Source: Ctenosaura bakeri (lineage: Eukaryota > Chordata > Lepidosauria > Squamata > Iguanidae). From it: a stretch of DNA of 64,000 bases. The translations under genes were made by a program, and so were the position numbers. Shown here in pieces: positions 10,677 through 22,127 of this stretch. Position 1 is the first letter of the stretch; every line of letters starts with the position of its first letter. Location of the stretch: NCBI GenBank assembly GCA_948474755.1, contig CAOLHI010000625.1, forward strand, positions 496,001 through 560,000. Direction: 5' to 3'. Below the pieces are notes generated by a model. That model did no database searches and was not told the DNA's origin. It saw nothing but the letters and a program-made list of their open reading frames with translations.

Positions 10677-10985
10677 TAGAATCATAGGTCATTTCCGCAC
10701 TATACTATCATAGTACTATTATTCCACTTTCAACAGCCTGTGGAATTCTGAGGTTTGTAGCTTACTGAGGCTAAAGAGCTCTCTTGCTGAGAATTCTAAA
10801 TGCCCTTCCCTGAACTGCAAACCCCAGGATTCCATAGGATGTTGAAAGTGGAATAATAGCACTATAACAATGTAGTGCGGAAACGGTGATAGAATTGTAG
10901 AGTTAAAAGAGACCACAAAGTTCATCAAGTCCAACCCCCTGCCATACAGGAATATACCACCAGAGCATTCCTGACAAACTTGGCC
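10677..10985 (-). mobile_element. CR1 3'-end fragment inside a Sauria SINE
   Basis: AGAATCATA, the complement of the CR1 terminus, is followed after the foldback insertion by ATAGAATTGTAGAGTT and CCAACCCCCTGCCATACAGG. It is strongly 5'-truncated. The ATA at the break is duplicated by the foldback insertion. Confidence 0.75.
10687..10888. mobile_element. Foldback Harbinger-like MITE inside CR1
   Basis: The ends GGTCATTTCCGCACTA and TAGTGCGGAAACGGTG are inverted repeats. ATA is duplicated on both sides (10684-10686 and 10889-10891). Because the host CR1 sequence reads through when the element and one ATA are removed, the 3-bp duplication is well supported here. Confidence 0.9.
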
Positions 10986-11121
10986 ATGGAAACCCACTGG
11001 GTGACTTCGGGCAAGTCATAATCTCTCAGAGGCAAACCCCCTCTGAACAAATCTCGCCAAGAAAAACTCATGACAGGGTTGCCGTCAGTCAAAAATGACT
11101 TGAAGGCACACAACAACAAAC

Positions 11122-13554
11122 ATTAGTTGGGACTCTTAATTGAAGCTCAGATTAAAATCATTATCAGATTTCATATAAGAAGAAGGATGTTGAATTATTT
11201 ACATCACTAATACAGTCTTGGAAGTCCTTCCAATAATACTGCAATGGTGCAGGACTAACTTTTCCTTGGCTTCTTTTCTGTTGCTAATGAAGATGACATT
11301 TTATTACCTGTCTTTTATTGCCTTTTGTCCCCAGTCCCTACATGACCAAGAAAAGGAGCAGCCTCTGTCTGTATTGATATCCCTCTAGACTATCTTAACT
11401 GACATCAGAAATAATATCTGAGTCAAAATGTAGGCCTATGACTCTAACATTAGTTTTCTTCTCCTGTATGGTTTTTAACATCTTTGCCTGATAAAGAAGC
11501 CTGTGAGGTTTCCAAAGCTTGCATATTAGATTTTCTGCATTCTGGTTGGCCAAAAAGGGCATCACATTTTGTGGATTTGGGATTTTGCTGTATTTTGCTG
11601 CATGGCCAATATGTCTATCCCTGAATATGTTTCCTGGACAAGGGTACAGATGACCATAAAGGAGACATTCTAAAAGAAATCTGAAAAAAAGCCTTGTCAT
11701 TAATTTTAAATTAGAGCTGAATGATTATATGTTGCTTATCATTTGATGGATTTTAATTTGGCCCAGCAGTGGCTCATTTATGATCCAGGAATCATTTCCT
11801 TCCAAAAGATTTGCCCATTATCCTCATCTCTTCCTAAGAAGTGTGAAATGAAGTTCCCTGTTCCTAACAGGTTTATAGAACAAGACTATGTATTCATATT
11901 CAAAATTAAGTTACATTAAATTCAGTGGGACTTACTCCCAACTAGGTCTACATAGGATTAGTTCATTTTCCATGGCGAGGGTTCAAAGGCAATGCTTCAA
12001 GCTTGCCTTGCCCACTGTGGTCACATCCCTGCCCTTTGACTGACTCATTTGCTACAACAAGCAAAAGCTGTGATTTTTGCACATCATTTCTCAAACCACA
12101 TGTGGTAAGTCGGAGAGACAGTGCCAAACTGTACCTTCTGTTTACAGGGAACAAGTCAAGTGTTTAAGCCACAGTGTATACATGGCTGCTGCATGCAATA
12201 AGCAAGCGATGTTTTCACATATCCAGAATTTTAAGACAGATGGATTAATAAGAAAGTACACTTTGAATATATATCAAATAGACCTTGTACTTTTCAAATT
12301 CTCATGAAGCTTTACCTCAAGCTGCTGATTTTAACAGAGCTTCTGCTGTCTGTATTATCTTTCCTTCCAGACCAGACCAGACCAGACCAGAGGAAGTATC
12401 TGTTACTCTTATCGGTTTGATTGCCAGAAGAACAAGCATCATGTACCAACTAGCACACATACTGTTAACACATAGAAATAATTAAATGTTAGTAGCTTAT
12501 TAGGGAGATGGCAGCATGGCAACATGGACAATTTTAAGGGGCATCATTAGGAAGCGAACAAGAGTTGCTGGCAAAATGACCGTCAGTGGTGCTGAACTCT
12601 GTTATCTTTTCCAGCAGATTCAGAAGTTCAAAGTGTTGGGGGAGATGGAATTTCAGAAAAGATTGTGGCACTTTAAATACTAACAGATTTATTATGACAT
12701 ATGCTTTCAGGGACTAAAGTCATCACTTTCAGATGCACGTCTTCTGTTGGTAAATGTACGTACAGTTTGGAACCATTTTATTAAGATAAGCAAAGTAGCT
12801 ATACACAACATTACAGACTGTGATTTAAATGAAATCTAAATCCTTTCTACTGGGTTGCTATGATTCTGAAGGCACGCGTGCACACTTTTCAATTATATCA
12901 TTTCTCATCTTCTGAGAAGACAGAGAAAGGCATAAAGGATACAATATCAGTTACTGGATATGTTTCCAGTATAAGGTCCAGCAGAAATGTCAGACAAGTT
13001 CAGTGGCTGGAGTGGTTGATCTATACTTGGGGAAATCATGGGTCAAGTTTTTGGGTAATCCATATTTGTCTTTGAGTTTATTTATGTGTTTTTAAAATAA
13101 AAACAACTCAAAGAGTGTTTTCTCTCCTTGCAGTATATTATAAGGAATCAATATCTTAAAAGGTTCAGTATTCAGAGGAAAATTATCATTATATACAATG
13201 TAAACTAATCTTTCTCCAAATCTTTTCTATTTGGTTTCTAAAATGGAATCTCAAAAATGTTTATAGTCATTATTGCTGTGCCCTCAACTTTCTTAAATCA
13301 TCTGGAAAGAGCAGTAATACAGTCCTACTGCTAATTGCTGTAATATTAATTATAGCTGTTAACTGTATTAACACTGCCTAAAGCTCCCTTGTACAATTAT
13401 CTAGGGATAAACTTACTGAACACAGTGATATTATGGATATTATATGGGTGTTATGAGTTAACACATATAAACCTAAATCCAATTGCTAATGCTGAATAGA
13501 CCAGACCCCTTGAATCAACAGAAATTGCTTAACTCACCTAGTTCCCATTGAAAT
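11122..13554. other. AT-rich sequence, no gene; pentanucleotide repeat near 12370
   Basis: Apparently unique sequence. TTCAGTGGGACTTACTCCCA near 11920 is one arm of a foldback repeat also seen around 45390-47997. The stretch 13326-13380 is rich in TAATTA and GTTAAC motifs. Short frames show no recognisable protein. Confidence 0.45.
12367..12392. repeat. (CCAGA)n short tandem repeat
   Basis: About five uninterrupted pentanucleotide units. Confidence 0.95.
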
Positions 13555-14545
13555 TTGAAATTTAAATATTTATTTGTATAGCCAAGGTCAATACAAAGTA
13601 TTTCCGATAAAAACAGCATTAAAAAAATACAAAAAGTGTTGTACTTTATGGTCCCATCCATCATCTCTAGTATCTATTTATCCTTACTACTAAGTTCCTT
13701 TCTCAAAATTGATGCTTTGAAAGCAAAACAAGCAACTTTATTGGAAATGTGTGGAACTGAATCCCCCAAAAGAAATTTAATTTGAAATGAGCTAGGCTTA
13801 TTGAGTGTAAGGTCAAGTTCTTTAAAAAAGGCCTTTCTTAAGTCTGTGTAAATTGGGCATACCAGTAGATAACGTACTAGATCTTCAACTGTGTTGCTCC
13901 CGTATGGGCAGGATCTGTCCTCCCTAGGGATATGATGGTACTTTCCATGAACTACTTCTGAGTCCATTGAGTTACAACAGAGAGCTATAAGAGCATATCT
14001 CTACTTAAAATTTGTTATACTATTTAAGTATTGAGGATGAGGCACTTGTATGGGTAATTCGCATACCAAGGAGCACATTTTGACAGACATATGGAAGCAT
14101 GATCAGCTTGGAAGTCCTTTTTCAAAATGTGTGCTTTCAGGTATTGAGCTGCTTGCTCAAAGTTTAAAGCATCTAAAGACTCCAGCGAGAGATCATAACC
14201 CTCCACTAGATGTAGAATCTTCTGATTCCAGGATAAATATTTTCCACTATTGCAATTTAACATTTCTTTGAAGGCACTCAAAACTAAAGAAGAACCTATT
14301 CCTTTTCTCAGTTTCAGCCAATATTTGATTGCATACATGTGAACATCACTCTTCAGTTCCCATTGATTCATTGGGTGAATTCTATTTTGGATTGAAATTG
14401 GATTTACGCTATAAGTTCTCAATATAAGCCTACTGTATCTTAGCACATTGAAAGCAACAGAAGAGATTTTCTTTAATCCATAGCAAAACTGTATGCTGTT
14501 ATTACTTTTTGACTGGCTCTGAATAATCTTTTCTCCCATTATTCT
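13555..14545 (-). mobile_element. Non-LTR retrotransposon ORF2 3' remnant, family uncertain
   Basis: Two minus-strand frames are visible. 14024-14539 (171 codons) carries no motif I can name. 13674-13967 (97 codons) contains CPYGSNTVED followed by YLLVCPIYTDLRKAFF. That Cys-Pro-x-Gly...Leu-x-Cys-Pro pattern is common near the C-terminus of ORF2 in several vertebrate LINE groups. A frame break separates the two. The 3' end appears to lie near 13555, where the complement reads CTATACAAATAAATATTT. The reverse transcriptase region is absent. I cannot assign CR1, L2 or another clade. Confidence 0.6.
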
Positions 14546-15365
14546 ACAACTGTATCAACCATTTCATTTGAGCATGGTACTACATTATAGTTCTTATACA
14601 ATACTCTTCTGATTTTAAAAGATATTGCACTAAAATGACTTATGTGTTGATGGTGGGCTTTGATTCAAAGTTAGGTAGGAAATTTCAGATACAAACATAT
14701 ACTATGATTCTGCAAAGTTTGCCTTTTACAATTTCTTTCTGACTAGCTCTCAATGATCATCTCCAAAATACAGAAATAATAGGACAGTTCCAGATAAACT
14801 GCACCGACACCAGAAAATGTCCAGAAAAAGTCTAGAGGATTCTGTTGACATGGAGACATTTTCAGAAAAAAAGCTTGGGACTTTATGATAGAAGCTAAGT
14901 GGTATGAAATACTATTTCTTATATTAAAAAAAACCCTTTTATGTCAACTGACATTAACATTGATATAAATTATTTATGACTCCAAGCCCATTCTTTTAGT
15001 GACATAGAATTTTCTGTTTTTAATTTGTTTTGCCTTTTAAAATCTCAGCCTGCTTTGTATAAAATAGAAAAGCAATGGCCCACCAGATAATGTGGCTTTG
15101 TATACAAAAATGGTAATCTTCTGAATTAATGACACTATGTCAGTATTCTGAAATATTTGCAATATAACCCATGCTGACCCAAAATGTTTTGGTGCCAGAG
15201 TCAGAAAATCCAAATGATGATTTAAAAAAGATAATACTTCGAACAGGCAATTTGCTATCATCTACTCACTCTGCCTTATGGGATTAAAAATAGCAACGAG
15301 CCACCTCCTACTGAAATTGTAGAGTGGCCATGTTCACAGTTGGCAACCTGACACTTGGTAAGGAA
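14546..15365. other. AT-rich sequence without a recognisable gene
   Basis: It may include further decayed LINE sequence upstream of the remnant at 13555-14545, but nothing distinctive is seen. Confidence 0.4.
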
Positions 15366-15505
15366 CTCTTTGTAACACAGTGGTTGAGCACATGCTTTGC
15401 ATTTTGAGAGTCCTAGGTTCAATGCCAAGTATATCTAACGAGGGCTGGAAAATTTCCTGCCTGTAAGCCTGGAGATTCTCTGCTAGACAATGTTGACAAA
15501 ACCTG
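15366..15505 (+). mobile_element. tRNA-derived SINE
   Basis: Contains a tRNA-like internal promoter: an A-box-like AGTGGTTGAGCA and a B-box-like AGGTTCAATGCC about 35 bases later. After that comes a non-tRNA body (GAGGGCTGGAAAATTTCCTGCC, CCTGGAGATTCTCTG) that matches my memory of a common reptile SINE. The head does not fold as a functional tRNA and the body continues past it. Confidence 0.65.
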
Positions 15506-17114
15506 CTTGACTTATAAAAGGGGCTTTCTGGGCTCCTACATTCCTAAACCCACACAGATTAATAAACCAGGATCCCTGGCTTATCCTGGTGGATATAGCA
15601 GCTAGGGTTTGTTTTTGTCTGGCATACTTGGCTTGTTTGAGAATAACAAACCAGGATGTCGTGATGAAAATGCCTCATCCCTTTCTGCCTTAATTTATCT
15701 ACTTTCATGAACAGAGGGATTAAGTGGAAACATACAAGCTAAGTACATTTACAGCAAACTGGAATAAGACAAGAATCCAGGATTGTTACTGTGGGTGAAC
15801 AGTACAGTCTGTGAATATGGCTGATCATATATAGTGGTATCAGTGATTTATAGCCCCATTGTCCTTACTCATTTTGCTATTTGTAATCAGGCAATGGCAT
15901 TTTTAATTAAATAAAACTGTAGGACAAAGAGTTAAGAAATTCACTGAGTCCTAGAAAGACTCTTTATACTTAGATCCTTTCTGTTGGACAGCTCAAAGCA
16001 TTTAGACCATTTGCACATTCTGATAAGTTTAGCACTTGAGCATTATCTTACTTGGATCCTCTGAAATTGTTGAAAGGAATGAGAAATCCATATTATTTTT
16101 CTTCTAAAGGATACTTCGCATTGTATTCTTCAATGTTCCCTCATCTTACCAATTTGCAGTATGTGTGCTCTCAATGAACACACATTGCTGAAGAAGATAG
16201 TAAGGCTCTTATCACGCTAATGACTTGGCAATAGTATAAATGAAAATGAATATAATAAAGTCAGAAGAAACCTCAATACAAAAGAAAATTCAATGTTGGG
16301 AGGACTGATCATATTCACACAGAATGTGTTTAACCCTCTCTTTCCATTTTCAGTATTCAGACTATGAATGAAAATTTGGGTGACTAACTGAACAAAAAAT
16401 ACAATGAATATCTCAGTGTTAATATTGCATGTGCATTATGAAAGAAAAGAAATACCTTTTGGATCTATTATTTTGTAGAGCAATTCCATTACCTGTCAGT
16501 CCTCCTTTTAATATATTCGGGTAAAAAATGATATTGAAGGAATTTTTAAAGGGAAAAATGTAGGCTCATCAAAACATTTGGTCATAGTGACATGATGTTT
16601 ATGTAAAAGGTGAGGGATCTAAGTTTTTACAAACCTGAGTGATATTCTAATGTTAGTTTTTTTGTATGTAAACAGAAAGAAAAAAAATCCATTTGTATGT
16701 CAGCAAACTGTTCAGACAACTGTGTACAGCTATTATTGTTCAGGACATCTGATGTTCATACTTAACATTAACAGCAGATTATGCAAGATATGATTTCATA
16801 CTAAGTACAGTCTGGCCACTTTGTGGTTCTAACACCAGCAACCATTAGGATTTTCAAGCAATAAAAGTTATAGAAACAGTACAGCATGACCATTACATTC
16901 ATCACACAATCAGTGAGGAAAACCAGAAGGACTTTTCTCTTACGGGATGGGAAAAAGATTATGGAAGGTGCTTGCAATGTCCATGTTCATAACATATATA
17001 CTGAAAGGTGGGAGTAGAGCTTGGTGAAGTCACTCTTTCCTTGGACTGCATCTGAGTTGAAGTGTTGCAGAAAACAGAATATTTTGCATTTTTCCTAGTA
17101 GAGAAGACAGAGAA
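15506..17114. other. AT-rich unique-looking sequence
   Basis: No coding exon, repeat end or RNA gene recognised over 1.6 kb. The stretch near 16640-16770 is free of repeats and could be conserved non-coding sequence, but this cannot be judged from one genome. Confidence 0.4.
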
Positions 17115-17277
17115 CAAAGGCGTATCTAGGGTGGAGTAAGTAGGGCACCTGCCATTGGCACCAAAGCCAGGGGATCAAAAAAGCCATGCATGTCAGTGTG
17201 GGGGTGAGAGTACGGTAAGAAGGTAGGGGTGCATCTTCCATGCTTGCCTTAGCTTGTTTATGCTAGATACACCACTG
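17115..17277. mobile_element. hAT-like small non-autonomous element
   Basis: The left end CAAAGGCGTATCTAGGGTG and the right end TAGATACACCACTG are inverted repeats matching the element at 18116-18367. The CA...TG boundaries fit hAT-like ends. A convincing 8-bp duplication is not preserved. Confidence 0.5.
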
Positions 17278-18115
17278 GAGAAGAATTAATATATATTTAA
17301 AATGGAAAACAGTGTTATCTCTCTAAAAATGTCATGCCTTCCATAATTTGAAAACCACCTATGCAAAACTGCAAGTGATAATTAATGAACCATTGCACAG
17401 CCAAAGAGTCACTGTACAGGAACAGTAAAACCAGTCACTATAAGTCATCTGTATGCCATTTTCAATGGCCTAAGTCCACCATGCACCTGGTGGTATGGAA
17501 GAGGTGGTTCTCTTGATGTCCCCCAGTGGGCAAGAACAGCCTGGGTGTTTCCAGATGTGACTCCATTCTCCCAGCTATGATCTGCAGCAGGGCTGGGCTA
17601 GGGCGTGTTCCACTTGTTGTTGCACATCCTAGCAGAGAAAAAGCAGCACAAAACTTCAATTTCTTTGCTGCCTGCTCCAGGGCACTTTCATCTGCTCAGT
17701 GGTTGGGAAATTCTTGTACACTGGGCAATGATGTTGTGTAAGGAAGTACGAGATACCTCCTTTTGCAACATTTTTCAAAGTACATACACTATTGTAATTA
17801 GTGTATGCTGCCAAAGGGTTTATGGTTTGCATTTAACACTGCCATCTTCAAACCATTCTTACAAACATAAGCTTACAGTCTTCACCTCAAATTGATGATA
17901 CCTGGAAGAAGGCAGCAGAATGTGTGGATCCAGATGATAATCCCTCTTCAAAAGAGAGAATAATGCTGACTGCTGTGCAGATATGGATGCTCTCTGGAAT
18001 TACTTCCAGTTGAAGGATATTTTTCCAGACACTGATACATTGCATGCAAGGGGTATCCTGGAATCTCTAGAGCCAAGCTTGCCTCCTCCTGCTGCTGCTA
18101 CTGCTGCTGGAGCAA
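17278..18115. other. Sequence without a recognisable gene
   Basis: A short GCT-rich run at 18087-18110 precedes the next hAT-like element. No exon is supported. Confidence 0.4.
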
Positions 18116-18367
18116 CAGAGGCAGATCTAGGGTGAGGCAACTGCCCTGGACACCAATGTCAGTGGGGCACAAAAAGAGGAATCCCCCTCCTGTCCCCGCT
18201 GCTGCTCGCTCTGCCCACTTCTACCCCCACTCACTCCACCCACCTCTACTCACCCCTCCCTCACCCACTGCAACTCGCCCTGCCCACTTCTGCCCTCCAC
18301 TTGCCATCCCCTTGCTGCTTGCCCCACCTCCTTGCCCTGGGCGCTGTTAAGCCTCGGTATGCCACTG
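18116..18367. mobile_element. hAT-like small non-autonomous element, C-rich interior
   Basis: Ends are CAGAGGCAGATCTAGGGTG and CGGTATGCCACTG. The 8 bp on each side, TGGAGCAA (18108-18115) and AGGAACAA (18368-18375), match at six positions, as expected for a diverged hAT target duplication. The interior is a pyrimidine-rich degenerate repeat of CTGCCCACTTC- and CACTC-like units, so the 72-codon frame there is low complexity. Confidence 0.65.
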
Positions 18368-18525
18368 AGGAACAATTCAGGAATCCTTAAGCTGCTGGAG
18401 GCAGAACAGCCTAAGCAGTCTGCTACTCCTACAATAAGAAATACACGAGCAATGGCTTGCTAGCAATTTTTATGCAGGCTTGAGAGAACTGATTTCAACT
18501 GCTGTTAAAATTTATTCTACATATC

Positions 18526-18758
18526 CACGTCTTCAGTTTTCCAGTCTACCTTCTAAGACTTGGAAGATGTGGAAGACTGGAAATTGAGTGTTAGAGAGCA
18601 TGTATGTGATTTATATATGTATGTTTATGTTGTATTATTTATTTGTTGTACTATTTATGTCTATGTTGTATTATTTATATGTTCTATTTGTTGAGACTTC
18701 CTTCAATTTTAATAAGCAGTCTATTTAAACCTTTGTAAAAATTAAAATAAAAAAAAAA
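18526..18758 (+). mobile_element. Short poly(A)-tailed retro-insertion with 13-bp target duplication
   Basis: TATTCTACATATC occurs directly before (18513-18525) and after (18759-18771) a 233-bp segment ending in AAAATAAAAAAAAAA. That is the signature of LINE-machinery insertion. The inserted sequence contains TTGTATTATTTAT repeats and could be a 3' UTR-only L1 or a processed transcript. The left part has partly complementary arms (CCACGTCTTC and GGAAGATGTGG), which could be a small internal inversion. Confidence 0.75.
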
Positions 18759-18771
18759 TATTCTACATATC

Positions 18772-20790
18772 TATAAGAGGTACAAGGGTGTTGTCTTTTG
18801 TTTGTTTTGTTGTATCCGGTCAGCCTAGCTCAGAGCTTCATTTTTTGGACTACAATGATCATGACCTCTGAGAAAATTTCACCATATTTGTACTGGCCAT
18901 GCCGACTGAGGGATTGTAGAAATTAATTTCAGAAATAGAACAGTATGTCCACACTCTGTTTTAGCTTTCAGTGGAATAGCACCAGAAAAATCACCTCAAA
19001 GGTCCCTGGTTCTGTATAGAAATCACTACTTCATAGCTTGAGAATCTGTGAATATGCAGAACAAAACAATGCTTTTGGGTGCTAGTCAACACCCACAGAA
19101 CTTATCTGACGCAATCATACTTGCCCAAGGTTAAGAAGACTGTTTTGTGTCTTTGAAAGCTCTAGGCATCCACTAGAGTTCTACACTGTATATGCTTTAT
19201 GATTAGTGGCATAAAAATACTGCTTAGCACATTGTGGAGATTTTGTTGCTATGGGCTCTGTTGCTTAGAAATCCAGTTGACTAGACTCCTTCAAATGCAA
19301 AGTAAGGCCTTGACCTCAAACTTTACAACATCATTAGTCTTTATTTAGTATCCCTGCAACTCTTTCTCAGTATTGTGACTGAGAGGCAGCCACTTCTTAC
19401 AGCATAAATGAGACAATGCATTTAAAGACATCCTCTTGTTTTCACTCTGATTTGTTTTTACCATGACTTGAGAAATGAGTCAAATCTGTTTGCAAGGAAA
19501 TGAAGGACTAGTTAACTTTAAAAAAAACCTCAATAAATAATAGCTATTGGTGGCTAATGAAAAATCACAGTCCCCTCCTTTTTTTTTTAACCCAGAAATA
19601 TGACAGTAAAAATGTTGTTAAAGATTTTTAGGGAGAAAAGCTAGCTTTTATGGAAAATGAAATGAATGGCAAATATCATATATAAATAGCAACACACACA
19701 CACATAATACAAGATTTGTTTTTATAGCACTCCATGTCTAAAATATGCTTTATATTTCTTCTTGTGCCCACCAGTTTCAGACCTTAGAAAAAAAGTTGTG
19801 CAAAAACAACATCACAGAGACAAAGGCAAATGACTTATTTTACATGCTTTTAATGCAGATGAGCAAATGCTGGCAAATGCAGCTTTATATGTAAAGGCTG
19901 AAAAAGGCAACATCTACTAAAATTCTTTTTGTTATAGGGCTGTCACAGAAAATAAACTTTTATTCTTATATAGTCCACATGCAAGCCACATGCAGATCTT
20001 CAGAAGGCATTTTAGGTTCCTTCAGAAAGTCCTATGGACCTTCAAAGCCCCACTGAACTCCCACACTCCTAAAAGTATTTGAAGGCTGAAAACATTTTTG
20101 CATAGACCTTGAAACCTTCTTCCCTTAACCTATAATCCTGTAAAAATTGGCCACAGATAGCTGAAAACAGGAACAGGAAATTGCTCATAGTTTCATTTTT
20201 GGCTGCACTGAAGTTAGTTTTCATACAAGTGAATCCTACCATAGGAGTCAAGGGGCAAAAATTGGCTACTACCCTCTCTGTGGTTGCCTACCCCTCGATT
20301 TAAGCCTGTCTCATGGAATTTCTGGTGAGTTTTTAGATGCCCTCTAAAATAAGGTTATGTAGAAGGAAGACAGTGATCAGCTAGTTGCTTTGTGTGTGAT
20401 TTGCAGTAGATCTGCAAAAATTTCAGTTACTTAACAGCAGCAACAACTAAATGATTTCCTGCTCTATTGTCATGAAGTAGAGTGCTGAAATTAAGGAAGT
20501 GAATGTACGGTCCTGTAGGGAAATGTTTTTGTATATAATGACAGTGTGTTTCCTTAGTTCTGGTCCTCAAAACAAGTTCCCAGGTTCAGAAGTTTTTTAA
20601 GGCTAGATGGGCTTCTTTTATACTGGGCACTGGTTCGTGGATCTCAGGTTTCCAGTAAAAAAAGTAGTTCCTGAAAACCTGATATTTGTCCACCTCTGGA
20701 AGATGTGCTGAATTGGACATCATTTTTGAGCATGAAAAAAGGGGAACATTCACACAATACCATGTTGGGTCCCATGCTAGGAGAAAGCCA
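18772..20790. other. AT-rich sequence, no gene
   Basis: 18838-18935 looks like a worn foldback repeat of the TTTTTTGGACTACA type. A short (AC)n lies near 19692. The rest looks unique. Confidence 0.4.
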
Positions 20791-20825
20791 GCAAACAAAC
20801 AAACAAACACACACACACACACACA
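20791..20825. repeat. (AAAC)n then (AC)n compound microsatellite
   Basis: About four AAAC units run into about eleven AC units, next to a divergent foldback element. Confidence 0.95.
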
Positions 20826-21019
20826 ATTAGAGTGCTTTAACTGTCATGGTTTAGATCCAATGGAATACTGGTGTTTGTAGTCTGCAGAGGCACTGAAGCT
20901 CTTTGGCTAAGAAGTCTAAATGCCCCTCCCTAAACCACAAATTACAGGATTCCATAGGATGCAACTGTGGTAATTAAAGTGGAATTAAAGTGCTCTAATT
21001 GTGTAGCATGAAAGGGCCC
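20826..21019. mobile_element. Divergent foldback MITE of the Harbinger-like family
   Basis: The arms share AAATGCCCCTCCCTAAAC, AGGATTCCATAGGATG and AGTGGAATTA with sister copies. The left end is degenerate (AATTAGAGTGCTTTAA). The right end reads GTGTAGCATGAAAGGGCC. It is eroded or a separate subfamily. Confidence 0.55.
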
Positions 21020-21926
21020 AAGGTGAAGCAATGTCCATCAGACATTTGTGGCATAAGAGATGGAGAATAAATGTCTACCTGTGTGTCTACCTTGCCTTTT
21101 TGTCTACCTTGCCTTTCTGAAATCAACACAGCAACAAAAAATGGACTGAGTAATCCAGAATATAGTGGCAGGCTTTAGGGGAAGAGAAAGTACCCTTCCC
21201 TTCCTAGTAACCAGGCCCTCATGTCACCAATGCCACTTATTCCCGTTTATGTATTTACACTGAACAAGGGGGATTTAGACCTGGATTATCATTTTCCAAG
21301 TCCAGACAAGCAGGGAAGTGTTTTTCAATTTGAGGGAAATTTCAGAACACATCTTGTGGTTGCCTAGCAACTGGAGCTCAGATTTCTTCTACCTTTAGAT
21401 GACCAAACATCTAGATGGGTTAAATGGTACCAGGTGAGACTGGTAACTTCATATGTGGGATAGATATCCCATTTATTTATTAGATAGGGTATCCCTGTAT
21501 TTGAAGATCTAATCAACAATTGCAGCTTCTTATACAGGGTTGAGAAGTTACAGATGTTGGATCTGTATTTGGGAAGAAATTAGCCAGTGCTCAGAAGCTC
21601 TTTAATTCTCCTCAGGAAAGGTCTTTTCTAGGTGTCAGAGATGGAACTGAAGACCTTCTCCATATATAGATAAGGACAGATTCTTGCCAGGGAGCATGTG
21701 TGGGATTTAGACCAGGGCCTCTTGCAACCTAAGTGAGAATCTTACCTCTGGGAGACTCTGAAAACTTTACTGAAGGTCTTGATAGGCCTCACATGTGGCC
21801 CGCAATTACAATCCCTGTCCTAGACTCAGAAGTGTGATGGTAGTGGAGAAGAATCAGGGTATGCTCATTCTCAAATTATAATTATTCCCCTCTGATGAAA
21901 TATTACTTCAGTTAAACTCTTTTATA
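21020..21926. other. Sequence without a recognisable gene
   Basis: No exon, RNA or transposon end identified. Confidence 0.45.
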
Positions 21927-22127
21927 AACCATTTCCGCACTAGACTGTTATAGTGCTATTATTCCATGTCCAACCTACTGTGGAGTACTGGTTTTGTAGT
22001 TTACTGAGGCAAAAGAGCTCTCTGGCTGAGAATTCTAAATGCCCCTCCGTAAACTACAAACCCCAGAATTCCACAGGATGTTGAAAGTGGAATAATGACA
22101 CTATAACAGTCTAGTGCAGAAATGGCC
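21927..22127. mobile_element. Foldback Harbinger-like MITE
   Basis: The left end is AACCATTTCCGCACTAG and the right end is CTAGTGCAGAAATGGCC. ATA flanks both sides (21924-21926 and 22128-22130). The arms carry TATAGTGCTATTATTCC and the complementary AATAATGACACTATAAC. Confidence 0.85.

Larger units (their letters stand above)
10621..11121 (+). mobile_element. Sauria-type SINE split by a CR1 fragment and a MITE
   Basis: The head segment 10621-10676 (GCATGGTGTAGGGCTTTG, GGAGACCAGAGTC) and the tail segment 10986-11121 (CCATGGAAACCCACTGGGTGA, CCCTCTGAACAAATCTC, ATGACTTGAAGGCACAC) join into one tRNA-derived SINE with a Bov-B-like 3' end. The intervening 309 bp is a later CR1 insertion that is itself split by a foldback element. 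Confidence 0.8.

Noticed and set aside
15366..15440. A functional tRNA gene
   Set aside because: A- and B-box-like motifs are present, but no acceptor stem closes and the sequence continues as a known-type SINE body.
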